A stretch of DNA of 22,521 bases, from positions 1 through 22,521 of the forward strand of contig CALJLV010000148.1 in assembly GCA_937982505.1 (NCBI GenBank), read 5' to 3'. Each line of letters begins with the position of its first letter. Position 1 is the stretch's first letter. Origin of the DNA: an uncultured Desulfobacteraceae bacterium. GTDB lineage: Bacteria; Desulfobacterota; Desulfobacteria; Desulfobacterales; UBA2174. Shown in pieces: positions 7,664 to 17,103 of this stretch. The translations under genes were made by a program, and so were the position numbers. The notes beneath the pieces were generated by a model, which was not told the origin of the DNA, made no database searches, and saw nothing but the letters and a program-made list of their open reading frames with translations.

Positions 7664-8935
7664 ATGCCCATGTCCACCGCGTTCGAAGCCCGACTCTACC
7701 CCCGGCTGGAAGTCATCGCCGGTCATTTCGGCACCCCCTTTCACCTCTACGACGAGGTGGGGATCCGGGACACCGCCCGGCGCCTCAAGACCGCTTTTGC
7801 CGGCCTGGAAGGATTTCGCGAATTTTTCGCCGTCAAGGCCCTGCCCAACCCGACCGTCCTGGCCGTCATGGCCGACGAGGGCTTCGGATTCGACTGCAGT
7901 TCGGTCACCGAACTGATCCTGGCCCGCCGGGTGGGCGCCGGGCCGGCCGACATCATGTTCACCTCCAACAACACCAGCGCGGAGGATTTCCGGGTGGCGG
8001 CCCTGGACGGGGGCTGCCGGCTCAACCTGGACGACATCCGCCTGGTCCCCAAGATCCCGGCCATGCCCGAGGAGATCTGCTTCCGCTACAACCCCGGGGC
8101 CCGGCGCAGCGGCAACGAGATCATCGGCAAGCCGGTGGAGGCCAAGTACGGGGTGAGCCACGACCAGATCCTGGACGCCTACCGGGCCGCCATGGACCGC
8201 GGGGCCCGGCGTTTCGGGCTGCACACCATGCTCGCCTCCAACGAGCGCAACGGCGCCTACATGGTCCAGACCGTGGAAATGCTGCTGGAAATCGTGGCCT
8301 GGATCGGCCGCGAACTGGAGATCCGTTTCGACTACGTCAACATGGGCGGGGGCCTGGGCATCCCCTACCGGCCCCTGGACGCGCCCCTGGACCTGGAGGA
8401 GATGGCCGCCCGGATCCAGACCCAGATGGAGCGCTTCCGCATCGCCCAGGGATACGCGCCGCGGCTTTTCATGGAAAGCGGCCGGTTCATGACCGGCCCC
8501 CACGGCGTCCTGGTGACCCGGGCCATCAACCGCAAGGAGACCTACCGCACCTACGTGGGGGTCGATGCCTGCATGACGGCGCTCATGCGCCCGGGGATGT
8601 ACGGGGCCTACCACCACATCACTGTGCCGTCCCGCGACGGCGAAGTGGCCCGCCAGACGGTGGACGTGGTGGGCGCCCTGTGCGAAAACAACGACAAGTT
8701 CGCCATCCAGCGCGAGCTGCCGCCCATCGCCGACGGCGACCTGGTGGTGATCCACGACACCGGGGCCCACGGCCATTCCATGGGCTTCAACTACAACGGC
8801 AAGCTGCGGCCCCAGGAGCTGCTGCTGCGGGCGGACGGCACGGTGGCGCGGATCCGGCGCGCCGAGACGGTGGGCGACCACTTTGCCACCCTCAATTTTT
8901 TGCCCCTGGTGCTGCCCCGCGAAAGCCCGGAGTGA
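7664..8935 (+). CDS. lysA: Diaminopimelate decarboxylase, variant clade
   Basis: This is a 423-residue fold type III (alanine racemase-like) PLP decarboxylase, expected to convert meso-DAP to lysine. The PLP lysine is K58 in FAVKALPNP. Also present are FDCSSVTEL, the phosphate-binding glycine loop MGGGLGIPY, ESGRFMTGPHG, and a C-terminal GAHGHSMGFNYNG. Two blocks differ from textbook LysA: the HIGSQ segment reads HTMLASN (from H187), and CESGD reads CENNDKFA (from C340). I recall such variants among annotated DAP decarboxylases, so LysA remains the best call, but specificity for a related D-amino substrate is possible. A GAGGAGG ribosome site lies inside the end of the regulator gene. ATG 7670 is an alternative start. 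Together with dapL it supplies the end of the lysine pathway. Confidence 0.88.
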   Translation: MPMSTAFEARLYPRLEVIAGHFGTPFHLYDEVGIRDTARRLKTAFAGLEGFREFFAVKALPNPTVLAVMADEGFGFDCSSVTELILARRVGAGPADIMFTSNNTSAEDFRVAALDGGCRLNLDDIRLVPKIPAMPEEICFRYNPGARRSGNEIIGKPVEAKYGVSHDQILDAYRAAMDRGARRFGLHTMLASNERNGAYMVQTVEMLLEIVAWIGRELEIRFDYVNMGGGLGIPYRPLDAPLDLEEMAARIQTQMERFRIAQGYAPRLFMESGRFMTGPHGVLVTRAINRKETYRTYVGVDACMTALMRPGMYGAYHHITVPSRDGEVARQTVDVVGALCENNDKFAIQRELPPIADGDLVVIHDTGAHGHSMGFNYNGKLRPQELLLRADGTVARIRRAETVGDHFATLNFLPLVLPRESPE

Positions 8936-8993
8936 AACCGGCCTGCCGTGGCGGTTCCAGGAGCGTCGACAAGCCGAATCCGAGACACCTGAT

Positions 8994-9019
8994 CCGCCGG
9001 CCGTGCCCCTGGCCGGCGG
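8994..9019 (+). terminator. Strong intergenic hairpin between lysA and the cupin regulator
   Basis: A perfect 9-bp inverted repeat (CCGCCGGCC at 8994-9002, GGCCGGCGG at 9011-9019) with an 8-base loop sits about 60 bases past the lysA stop and 26 bases before the next start codon. No T tract follows. It may be a 3' end or processing hairpin for the lrp-lysA message or a structure in the leader of the regulator gene. Confidence 0.4.
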
Positions 9020-9044
9020 CAACCCGGAAAATGGAGGCAAACGG

Positions 9045-9614
9045 ATGAAAACCCTGTACATCGGCCAGCGCGTGCAAAAGCTGCTGGCCGATCGACAGAT
9101 GGACACCGCCGCGCTGGCCCAGCGCACCGGTCTGGATATCGCCTTTCTCGAAAGTCTTCTGGCCGATGACGTCTATCCGTCCATCGGTCCCCTGCTCAAG
9201 GTGGCCCGAGCCCTGGGGGTGCGCCTGGGGACCCTCATCGACGATCGCATCAGCCAGGATCCCCTCATCGTGCGCCGCACCGGGCGCAGCGCCGAGCTGC
9301 ACATGCTCAGGGCCAAGGACCGGCCCCAGACCATGCGCTTCCACTCCCTGGGGCGGGGCAAGACCGATCGCCACATGGAACCGTTCTACGTGGAGCTGCT
9401 GCCCGAGTCGGCCGATACCCCGCGGCTTTCGGCCCACGAGGGCGAGGAATGGTTCGTGGTCGAGGCCGGTGAGGTCCAGGTGATCTATGGCCGTGAGACC
9501 TGCCGCCTGGGGCCGGGCGACAGCATCTACTACAATTCGGTGGTCCCCCACTACGTGAGCTGCGCCGGCCCCGAGCCGGCGGCCATCTACGCCGTGCTCT
9601 ACATCCCCGAGTAG
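9045..9614 (+). CDS. HTH-cupin transcriptional regulator (XRE family)
   Basis: This 189-residue protein has an N-terminal helix-turn-helix (about residues 4-60: VQKLLADRQMDTAALAQRTG then PSIGPLLKVARALGV) and a C-terminal cupin barrel (about 110-187: HEGEEWFVVEAGEVQVIYG, LGPGDSIYYNSVVPHYV) that would bind a small effector. ATG 9045 follows GGAGG by seven bases; the open frame upstream overlaps lysA and is not homologous. Such regulators commonly sit beside an AMP-dependent acyl-CoA synthetase, as here (177-base gap, same strand), so it probably senses a fatty-acid-derived or related ligand and controls that gene. The metal-binding histidines of cupins are only partly preserved (HEGEE, H near the end). 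Confidence 0.92.
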   Translation: MKTLYIGQRVQKLLADRQMDTAALAQRTGLDIAFLESLLADDVYPSIGPLLKVARALGVRLGTLIDDRISQDPLIVRRTGRSAELHMLRAKDRPQTMRFHSLGRGKTDRHMEPFYVELLPESADTPRLSAHEGEEWFVVEAGEVQVIYGRETCRLGPGDSIYYNSVVPHYVSCAGPEPAAIYAVLYIPE

Positions 9615-9790
9615 CCGGCGTCCCGGGGGAACGGTGCGCCCGGACACCGGTGGCGGCCGTCGTCCGCATGGCTCATCGCGGGACGGGCTTTGGACGGTCG
9701 GGGCAATGGCCCCAAGGAACCGGCCCCGCGACTTTCGACACGCAGCGCTTTCGTCACACGCCACTTCAGCTCATTTTGAGGAGCCCTGAC

Positions 9791-11476
9791 ATGCCGCAAA
9801 ACCCCACGGGCCGGCCAGCCGGCCTGCTCCAGGCCCCCCTGGGCCAGATCCTCGACGACACCGTGGCCCGCTTTCCCGACCGCGAGGCGGTGGTCTACGT
9901 GGACCGCGATTTTCGGCTGACCTACCGCCAGTTCGGCGAGCTGGTGGACCGGCTGGCCCGGGGCCTCATGTCCCTGGGGATCGGCCGCGGCGAAAAGGTG
10001 GCCGTCTGGGCCACCAACATCCCCTACTGGGTGGCCCTGCAGTTCGCCACGGCCAAGATCGGGGCCATCCTGCTGACGGTGAACACCAACTATCGGCGCG
10101 ACGAGCTGGCCTACCTGCTGCGCCAGAGCGAAGCCGAAAACCTCTTTCTCATCGACGGGTACCAGGACATCGACTACCTGGCCACGATCTACGAGCTGCT
10201 TCCCGAGCTGCGCACCCAGCCGCGCGGCTACCTTTCCAGCCCCGGCTTCCCCCATCTGCGGCGGGTCTTCTTCCTCGGCCAGGAAAAACACCGCGGGATG
10301 TACGCCATCCCCGAGGTGCTGGCCCTGGCCCCCATGACCGATCCCGGGGCCTACCGGCGGCGCCAGGAAGCGCTGGACGCCCACGACGTGGTCAACATGC
10401 AGTACACCTCGGGGACCACCGGCTTTCCCAAGGGGGTGATGCTCACCCACGTCAACATCGCCAACAACGGGTTCTGGGTGGGGGAAAACCAGCGCTTCAG
10501 CCAGGCCGACCGCATCTGTCTGCCCGTGCCTCTGTTTCACTGCTTCGGCTGCGTCATGGGGGTCCTGGGAGCCGTGACCCACGGGGCGGCCCTGGTGATC
10601 CTGGAAAAGTTCGATCCCGTTCAGGTCATGGCCAGCATCGAGGCCGAGAAATGCACGGCCCTCTACGGGGTGCCCACCATGTTCATCGCCCTGCTGGATC
10701 ACAAGCTTTTTGCCAAGTTCGATTTCACCAGCCTGCGCACCGGGATCATGGCCGGCTCCCCCTGCCCGGTGCGGGTGATGCGCGACGTGATGGAGCGCCT
10801 GCACATGACCGAGATCACCATCTGCTACGGCCTGACCGAGGCCTCCCCGGTGATCACCCAGACCCTGCCCGACGACGATCTGCGGCGGCGCACCGAGACG
10901 GTGGGCCGGCCCCTGCCGCATATCGCGGTGCGCATCGTGGACCCGCAGACCGGCGAAGTGCTGCCCGCCGGGCGCCAGGGCGAAGTCTGCTGCCGGGGCT
11001 ACTCGGTGATGAAAGGCTACTACAATCTGCCCGAAGCCACGGCGGCGGCCATCGACGCCGAGGGCTGGCTCCACTCCGGGGATCTGGGGGTCATGGACCC
11101 CGACGGCTACCTGTCCATCACCGGGCGCCACAAGGACATGATCATCCGCGGCGGCGAGAACATCTATCCGCGCGAGGTCGAGGAGTTTCTCTTCGGCCTG
11201 GAAGGGGTGGCCGACGTTCAGGTGGTGGGGCTGCCCAGCGTCAAATACGGCGAGGAGGTGGGGGCCTTCATCATCCTCAAGCCCGGGGCCGATCTTGGCG
11301 CCGAGGATGTGCGCGATTTTTGCCGGGGGCGCATCAGCCGCTACAAGATCCCGACCCACGTGGCCTTCGTGGACCGCTATCCCCTCACCGCCAGCGGCAA
11401 GGTGCAGAAGTACAGGCTCCAGGAACTGAGCCGCTCCCTCTTCGAGCCGGCGGCCCCCAGGGAGGACGCGCCGTGA
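9791..11476 (+). CDS. AMP-dependent acyl-CoA synthetase (long/medium-chain fatty acid ligase)
   Basis: This is a 561-residue member of the ANL superfamily that activates a carboxylate via an acyl-adenylate and transfers it to CoA. Motifs in order are the P-loop YTSGTTGFPKGVMLTH (from Y205), PLFHCFGCVMG, YGLTEASP, GWLHSGDLG, GRHKDMIIRGGENIYPREVE at the domain hinge, and LTASGKVQK with catalytic K537. The layout resembles FadD-type and medium-chain ligases. Chain length cannot be read from sequence. ATG 9791 is chosen because TGAGGAG lies seven bases upstream and homology begins just after. The frame extends to 9650 without homology. Its stop overlaps the GTG start of the next gene by four bases (GTGA), indicating a translationally coupled operon. 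Confidence 0.95.
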   Translation: MPQNPTGRPAGLLQAPLGQILDDTVARFPDREAVVYVDRDFRLTYRQFGELVDRLARGLMSLGIGRGEKVAVWATNIPYWVALQFATAKIGAILLTVNTNYRRDELAYLLRQSEAENLFLIDGYQDIDYLATIYELLPELRTQPRGYLSSPGFPHLRRVFFLGQEKHRGMYAIPEVLALAPMTDPGAYRRRQEALDAHDVVNMQYTSGTTGFPKGVMLTHVNIANNGFWVGENQRFSQADRICLPVPLFHCFGCVMGVLGAVTHGAALVILEKFDPVQVMASIEAEKCTALYGVPTMFIALLDHKLFAKFDFTSLRTGIMAGSPCPVRVMRDVMERLHMTEITICYGLTEASPVITQTLPDDDLRRRTETVGRPLPHIAVRIVDPQTGEVLPAGRQGEVCCRGYSVMKGYYNLPEATAAAIDAEGWLHSGDLGVMDPDGYLSITGRHKDMIIRGGENIYPREVEEFLFGLEGVADVQVVGLPSVKYGEEVGAFIILKPGADLGAEDVRDFCRGRISRYKIPTHVAFVDRYPLTASGKVQKYRLQELSRSLFEPAAPREDAP

Positions 11477-13076
11477 TCGACCGGGCCTACCGCATCGAAG
11501 CCGTGCTTTTCGATTTCGACGGCACCCTCACCCGTCCCGGGGCGCTGGATTTCGACGCCATCCGCCGGGCTTTGGGCTGCCCGACAAACCGATCGATTCT
11601 CGAATTCATCCATGCCCTGCCCGAGGCCGGCCTGCGCCGGGAGGCCCACGCGGTCCTCGATGCCCATGAAATGGCCGCCGCGGCGGCGTCGCGGCCCGCT
11701 CCGGGGGCCGAGGAGATGCTCGACTGGCTGGCGCGCAAAAAAGTGCCCTGCGGGATTCTGACCCGCAACAGCCGCCGGGCCGTGGAGCGGGCCCTGGAAA
11801 ATTTCGGGCGGATCGACCCGGACAGCTTCGCGCTGATCATCACCCGCGACAGCCCGGCGGCCCCCAAGCCCAGCGGCGACGGGGTGCATCTGGCCGCCCA
11901 GCGGCTCGGCGTGCCGGTAGACCGGGTTCTGGTGGTGGGCGACTATGTCTATGACATCGAAGCCGGGCGCCGGGCCGGGGCGCTGACGGCCCATGTGGGC
12001 GGTCGCGGCGTGCCGGAGGGGTGCGACGCGGCGGTGCCCGATCTGGAGGCGCTGCGGGACGTGATCCGCATGGGGCTGCCCCTGTCCCCGGGCAAGCTGC
12101 CCAACGACCTGCTGGAACGCTTTCTGGGCCAGTTCCGGATCGCCGACGCATCGGTCATCGTACAGCCGGGAATCGGTCAGGACACGGCCGCGGTGGACAT
12201 CTCCGGGGCCGATACCCTGGTGCTCACCGCCGATCCCATCACCTTCGCCACCGAGCGCATCGCCCACTACGCCGTGCTGGTGAACGCCAACGACATGGCC
12301 ACCTCCGGGGCCCTGCCGCGGTGGCTGCTCACCAGCCTTTTGCTGCCGGTGGGCACCACCCCCAGCCAGGTGCGGCAGATGATGCGCGATCTGGCCGAAA
12401 CCTGCGCCCGGGACGGCATCCTCCTTTGCGGCGGGCACACCGAAATCAGCGACGCCGTCGTGCGGCCGGTCATCAGCGCCACCATGGCCGGCACCGTGGC
12501 CCGTGCGGCGCTGATCCACAAGCGCGCCATGGCCCCCGGGGACCATGTCCTGATGACCAAGGCCCTGGCGGCCGAAGGCACGGCCATCATCGCCCTCGAA
12601 AAAGGAGCCGAGCTGTTGCGCCGGGGGCTGGAGAGGGAGGTCCTGGAGCGAGCCCGGCGGCTCATCGAAAAAATCGGCATTCTGCCGGAAGCCCGCATCT
12701 GCAGCCGCACCGCCGGGGTCACGGCCCTTCACGACGTGACCGAGGGCGGCCTCGCCACCGCCGCTGCCGAGTTGGCGGCCGCCGGCGGGTGGGGCCTGGA
12801 GCTGGACCTGGATCGGGTGCCGGTCTTCGACGAGACCCGGCGCGTCTGTGCGCTCATGGGCGTCGATCCTTTGGGGCTGATCGGATCCGGAACGCTGTTG
12901 ATCTGCTGCCGGCCGCCGGCGGCGGTCCCCCTGTGCCAGCGCCTGGCGGATGCCGGCATCGCGGTTGCCGACATCGGACGGATCACGGCGGCGCGCGGCG
13001 GCCTGCAGGCACGCCGCGAGGGCCGGCCGGCGCCGTGGCCCCGCTTCGAGGTGGATGAAATCGCGCGTCTTTTCAG

Positions 13077-13080
<4 letters not shown>
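11473..13080 (+). CDS. Fusion of a HAD phosphatase with an AIR-synthase/HypE-like domain
   Basis: The 535-residue protein combines two enzymes. Residues 1-200 are a HAD-superfamily hydrolase of phosphoglycolate phosphatase type: motif I LFDFDGTLT (D14, D16), motif II ILTRNS (T97), motif III lysine in APKPSGDG, and motif IV VVGDYVYDIEAG. From about 215 to the end it is a PurM/HypE-type ATP-binding domain: GIGQDTAAVD, TADPITFATERI, NANDMATSGALPRW, LCGGHTEISDAVVRP, TKALAAEGTA, VTEGGLA. True HypE ends in a conserved PR-x-C cysteine; this protein ends EIARLFS, so it is not a standard HypE. The GTG start overlaps the acyl-CoA synthetase stop, with AGGGAGGA upstream. The substrate is unknown. The fusion suggests successive phosphoryl transfer steps on one metabolite (inference). 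Confidence 0.92.
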
Positions 13081-13703
<623 letters not shown>

Positions 13704-13710
13704 CGAATTT

Positions 13711-13761
13711 GATCCTGAACACGATTTAAAAGAAAAATGAAGCTGTAATGAATGCAGGATC
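13711..13761. promoter_or_regulatory. Spaced 7-bp inverted repeat, possible TetR operator
   Basis: GATCCTG (13711-13717) and CAGGATC (13755-13761) form inverted half-sites 37 bases apart between the TetR gene start and its -10 element. Autoregulation is usual in this family. The spacing is long for one dimer site, so it could be chance. Confidence 0.25.
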
Positions 13762-13788
13762 TATAATTTAGACGCCGGTTTTGGTCAA
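13760..13788 (-). promoter_or_regulatory. Sigma-70-like promoter of the TetR gene
   Basis: On the minus strand TTGACC (13788-13783) and TATAGA (13765-13760) are separated by exactly 17 bases, in an AT-rich gap unlike the surrounding coding DNA. Transcription would start near 13753, giving a leader of about 50 bases before the ATG at 13703. Confidence 0.6.
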
Positions 13789-13845
13789 GCGAAATGTCGC
13801 CGGGGGCCAGCGCTGGCGGCGCCGTGGGGGAACCTAAGCATCCGC

Positions 13846-13863
13846 GGCGGTTTTTCAACCGCC
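13846..13863 (-). terminator. Stable GAAA-loop hairpin downstream of the acyltransferase
   Basis: On the minus strand GGCGGTT and AACCGCC form a 7-bp stem closed by a GAAA tetraloop, about 50 bases past the acyltransferase stop codon. There is no T tract after it. It probably lies at or near the 3' end of that message. Confidence 0.4.
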
Positions 13864-13913
13864 CGGGGCGGGAGGGCCGGAGAGAAACGGCAATGGCATC
13901 GAGGGCCGGGCGG

Positions 13914-14819
13914 TCAGAGGGTTTCCGGCGCGGGCAGACAGAGCCGGTCCATGAGCCGGTCCTTTTCCTGCCACAGGGCGTTGAGCCAATCCTGGAATTG
14001 CTGGCGGAAGGCCGCATCCTGGAAGTAGTCGCCCATGAGTTCGTCCCCCACCGGCAGGGCGCGCACGGCCACCTTGACCTCCCGGATCCGGCCGCACAAA
14101 AAGGCCCAGAAGGACTTGGGGCCCGGCGGATAGGCGATGGTGACATCCAGGACCCGGTCCATCCGGTCGCCCATGGCCGAGAGCACGAAAGCCGCACCGC
14201 CGGACTTGGGACGCAGCAGGTGCCGGTAGGGGGACCCCTGTCGGTCCTGCTTGGCCCGGGTGAAGCGGGTCCCCTCGACGAAGTTCATCACGGCCACCGG
14301 CAGGTGGCGAAACTTCTCGCAGGCCTGCCGGGTGATTTCCAGGTCCTTGCCGGCCAAATGCGGCTTGCGTGCCAACAGCTCCTTGGAGTAGCGCTTCATG
14401 AAGGGAAAATCCAGGGCCCACCAGGCCAGACCGAGAATCGGCACCCAGATCAGCTCGCGCTTGAGGAAAAACGTCAGCAGCGGGATGCGGCGGTTGAAGA
14501 TGCGCTGCAGGACCAGGATGTCCACCCAGGACTGGTGGTTGGCCAGCACCAGGTACCAGCCGCGGCGCTCCAGCTCGGGCAGCCCCTCCACGCGGCAGCG
14601 CATCCGCCCCAGCAGGCGCTGGTTGAGGTTGTTGCAGCCGATCCAGGCCGAGGCGATGAGGTGCAGCACCCGGTTGCAGCCGCGGCGCCAGCGGGCCGCC
14701 GGTACGATCAGTTTGGCCAGGGCCACCGGAAACAGCAGGGAGCACCACCAGACCGTGTTGAGGACGTAGAGCAGCAGCGTCACCGCGCCGCGCAGGTGTC
14801 TGAAAAGGCTATCGACCAT
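13914..14819 (-). CDS. Lysophospholipid acyltransferase, YihG-like
   Basis: This is a 301-residue membrane-associated acyltransferase of the PlsC/LPLAT family that transfers an acyl group to a lysophospholipid. It has an N-terminal hydrophobic helix pair (about residues 8-45), the catalytic H-x4-D motif NHQSWVDILVL, the block WVPILGLAWWALDFPFMKRYS, GKDLEITRQACEKF, the acceptor motif FVEGTRFT, and VTIAYP. Blocks and length closely match E. coli YihG from memory, so it belongs to that subgroup rather than to short PlsC proteins. ATG 14819 is chosen because homology and the hydrophobic helix start there, with GGAG about ten bases upstream. The open frame continues to 15143 without homology. It is divergent from the histidine kinase and upstream of the TetR gene, but that gene has its own promoter. 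Confidence 0.93.
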   Translation of the reverse strand: MVDSLFRHLRGAVTLLLYVLNTVWWCSLLFPVALAKLIVPAARWRRGCNRVLHLIASAWIGCNNLNQRLLGRMRCRVEGLPELERRGWYLVLANHQSWVDILVLQRIFNRRIPLLTFFLKRELIWVPILGLAWWALDFPFMKRYSKELLARKPHLAGKDLEITRQACEKFRHLPVAVMNFVEGTRFTRAKQDRQGSPYRHLLRPKSGGAAFVLSAMGDRMDRVLDVTIAYPPGPKSFWAFLCGRIREVKVAVRALPVGDELMGDYFQDAAFRQQFQDWLNALWQEKDRLMDRLCLPAPETL

Positions 14820-14865
14820 GGTCTCGATCTCCGTTCCGTCCCGGGCTGTGGGACAAGGCGCGGGT

Positions 14866-14910
14866 AAAATCGAAAAGCGCCGCCGGCTCGTCCCTGGACG
14901 AACGGCGGCG
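14866..14910 (-). terminator. Terminator-like hairpin in the leader of the acyltransferase gene (possible attenuator)
   Basis: CGCCGCCG (14878-14885) pairs with CGGCGGCG (14903-14910), and an inner CGTC/GACG stem closes a four-base loop. Read on the minus strand the stem is followed by CTTTTCGATTTT, a T-rich tail. It stands about 58 bases upstream of the acyltransferase ATG with no minus-strand gene behind it. It would therefore end or attenuate the acyltransferase's own transcript if the promoter is further upstream. Confidence 0.45.
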
Positions 14911-15116
14911 AAACGCCCGCGACCCGGCGCGGCGGCCCGAGACGCCGTTTGGGGACTCGGGTTGACGGTGGACGCCGTAGCGCCGCGTCGTCCGGGCGCC
15001 TTGCGTTTTGTCCTGATTAGAAGATCTGGGCTTTCGGCGCCAGTCATGCCAGAGGCTTTTACAATTTTTTTACGCAGGGCCCGCGGCGCCCCAGCCCTTC
15101 CCCGGGTTGCTTTTCC

Positions 15117-15146
15117 CGGGGCCGTGGTGGCATAGTGCGCCAAGGA
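15117..15146 (+). promoter_or_regulatory. Weak candidate promoter for the sensor kinase operon
   Basis: TTGCTT (15117-15122) and CATAGT (15141-15146, four of six matches to TATAAT) are 18 bases apart and about 95 bases upstream of the kinase ATG. It is the best match seen in the gap on this strand, but weak. Confidence 0.25.
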
Positions 15147-15241
15147 GCCCGGGCCGTCCGGCGCCCCGCCCCTCCGATCCGCGCGGCGGCCTCCCCTGAA
15201 ACCATGCCCGGCCCCGCGGCCGCATCCCGAGGTCCGCCGCC

Positions 15242-16228
15242 ATGCTTCGCCTGCCCCAGTGGCTGTTGCATCCCGTCGTGGTGTTCGTCTTTTCGATCCT
15301 GGCCCTGGGGCTTTCCCTCTTTTTGTACATCTACTGGTACATCGAGGTCAGCGCCGGGCTGCGCACGGTGGTCAACCGCTTCCAGCTCGACCGCCACCAG
15401 GTCATCGAGCCCCAGACCTGGATCGTCATCCTGGTCCTGTCGCTGCTGGTGGCCATCATCCTGTTGGGCATTTTGATCATTTTCATTTACAGCCAAAAGG
15501 CGCTGCGGCTGTACCGGATGCAAAACAACTTCATCAACAGCTTCACCCACGAGCTCAAGACGCCGGTCACCAGCCTCAAGCTCTTTCTGGAAACTTTTCA
15601 GAAGCACGAACTGGGTCCGGCCGAGCGCCGGCGCTACCTGGGCTACATGCTGGCCGATATCGGCCGCCTGGGCGACACCATCAATCGAATCCTCGATCTG
15701 GCGCGCATCGAGAGCAGAAGCTATGCGGGAGAATTCGTCATCGCCGAACTGGACGTGGAGGCGCAGCGCTTTTTCGACACCCACCGCGCCCTTTTCGCCC
15801 CGGCCCGGATCTCCCTGTGCCGGCCACGCGGCGGCCCCATGCGGGTGCGCATCGACAGGACCCTCTTCGATATGGTCCTGATGAATCTGGCCACCAACGC
15901 CGTCAAGTACAACCGGTCCGATCCGCCCTGCATCCGCGTCGAGTTCGCCCGCCTGCGGCGCTGGTGCCAGGTGCGGGTCAGCGACAACGGGATCGGCATG
16001 GCCCGCGGCGAGCTCAAGCGCGTCTTTCGCAAGTTCTACCAGGTCGGCCATTCCGAGAATATGACCGCCAGGGGCACGGGGCTGGGGCTCTATCTGGTCC
16101 AGCTCATCGCCCGCATGCACGGCGGGCGGGCAACCGCGGAAAGCCCCGGAGTCGATCTGGGAACCACCTTCACCCTGTCCCTGCCCGCCGTTTTGCCAAA
16201 GGATCCCCGGGCCAACCCGCAACCGTGA
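15242..16228 (+). CDS. Membrane sensor histidine kinase
   Basis: This is a 328-residue sensor kinase of the class that pairs with OmpR-type regulators. Two membrane helices (about residues 10-33 and 60-84) flank a very small external loop of some 26 residues, so it probably senses through the membrane or a partner rather than a large ligand domain. The catalytic core has the H-box FTHELKTPV with H103, the N-box LMNLATNAVKYN, the G1 box VSDNGIGM, the F-box FRKFYQVG and the G2 box GTGLGLYLV, all intact. It has no HAMP or PAS domain. The response regulator follows 29 bases after the stop codon and is its likely partner. Confidence 0.94.
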   Translation: MLRLPQWLLHPVVVFVFSILALGLSLFLYIYWYIEVSAGLRTVVNRFQLDRHQVIEPQTWIVILVLSLLVAIILLGILIIFIYSQKALRLYRMQNNFINSFTHELKTPVTSLKLFLETFQKHELGPAERRRYLGYMLADIGRLGDTINRILDLARIESRSYAGEFVIAELDVEAQRFFDTHRALFAPARISLCRPRGGPMRVRIDRTLFDMVLMNLATNAVKYNRSDPPCIRVEFARLRRWCQVRVSDNGIGMARGELKRVFRKFYQVGHSENMTARGTGLGLYLVQLIARMHGGRATAESPGVDLGTTFTLSLPAVLPKDPRANPQP

Positions 16229-16257
16229 AGCCGCCATCCTGGAGGAGACTGTCCCCC

Positions 16258-16983
16258 ATGCCACCGTCCGCCGGCCAGACCATCCTCGTGGTCGAAGACG
16301 AGGCCCATATCGCCGAGGGCCTGCGCCTCAACCTCTGCCTGCAGGGCTACCGTGTGGAACTGGCCGCCACCGGCGCCGAAGCCCTGGCTGCCTGGCGCCG
16401 CGGCCGCCCCGACCTGGTGCTGCTGGACATCATGCTGCCGGGCATCGACGGCCTCGCCGTGCTGGAAAGCATCCGGCTGGCCGACCAGCGGGTGCCGATC
16501 CTGATTCTCTCGGCCAGGGGCGCTTCACCGGACCGCGTCAGGGGCCTGGCGGCGGGGGCCGACGACTACCTGGCCAAGCCGTTCCATCTAGAAGAGCTGC
16601 TGCTGCGGATCGAGAGGCTCCTGGTGCGCGCCGCCTGGCGTCCGCCGGAGCCGCCCGAGGACCCTGGGCGGATCTGCCGCTTCGGTGCCAACCGCATCGA
16701 TTTTTCCACCGGCCAGGCCGATTGCCGCCAGGGCCGGGTCCAGCTCACCCCACAGGAGCTCAAGCTGCTCAAGCTCTTCGTGCGCTTCGAGGGGCAGCCC
16801 CTGTCGCGGGATCGGATTCTTCAGATCGGCTGGGGCTACAGCGGCCGCATGACCACCCGCACGGTGGACAATTTCATCGTGCGCTTTCGCAAGTACTTCG
16901 AGGCTGATCCGCGCCGGCCGCGCCACTTCAGGAGCCTGCGCGCCGTGGGCTATCTTTTCGATCCCCAGGGGCGCTCGGAATGA
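16258..16983 (+). CDS. OmpR/PhoB-family response regulator
   Basis: This is a 241-residue two-domain regulator. The receiver (residues 8-120) has the acidic pair in VVEDEAH, the phosphoacceptor D57 in LLDIMLPGIDG, and K107 in DDYLAKPF. The winged-helix DNA-binding domain (about 145-235) has LTPQELKLLKLF, a recognition helix near TTRTVDNFIVRFRKYFE, and the wing RSLRAVGYLF. ATG 16258 follows GGAGGAGA by about nine bases. The frame is open far upstream over the kinase gene, which is shadow coding. It is cotranscribed with the upstream kinase. The target genes are not evident. Confidence 0.95.
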   Translation: MPPSAGQTILVVEDEAHIAEGLRLNLCLQGYRVELAATGAEALAAWRRGRPDLVLLDIMLPGIDGLAVLESIRLADQRVPILILSARGASPDRVRGLAAGADDYLAKPFHLEELLLRIERLLVRAAWRPPEPPEDPGRICRFGANRIDFSTGQADCRQGRVQLTPQELKLLKLFVRFEGQPLSRDRILQIGWGYSGRMTTRTVDNFIVRFRKYFEADPRRPRHFRSLRAVGYLFDPQGRSE

Positions 16984-17103
16984 TCGCGGGATGGGCCGGA
17001 TTCTTGTTTTTTAACGTCGTTTATGTTTTTATGAAGCTTCCATCGAAGCCCTTCCCAGCCCGGCTCGAAGCGCCCCTTGCACCGGCGCCGCGGGCCTGAG
17101 AAG

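Larger units (their letters stand above)
14820..15241. other. 422-bp divergent regulatory gap between the acyltransferase and the sensor kinase
   Basis: No convincing gene is present. It holds a terminator-like hairpin on the acyltransferase side (14866-14910) and an AT-rich patch at about 15001-15072 with seven T at 15065-15071. On the kinase side there is a weak candidate promoter. A possible minus-strand -10 (TCTAAT at 15021-15016) could serve the acyltransferase with a leader of about 190 bases, but I see no good -35 for it. Confidence 0.5.

Noticed and set aside
9599..11359. Minus-strand open frame of 586 codons opposite the acyl-CoA synthetase
   Set aside because: The plus strand carries every ANL motif. 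The opposite frame has no recognisable domain and is rich in His, Gly and Asp as other shadows here are.
15040..15056. Sigma-54-like GG-N10-GC spacing before the acyltransferase
   Set aside because: The -24 half resembles TGGCA, but the -12 TTGC element is not matched. The palindromic sequence gives the same spacing on both strands, so it is probably chance.
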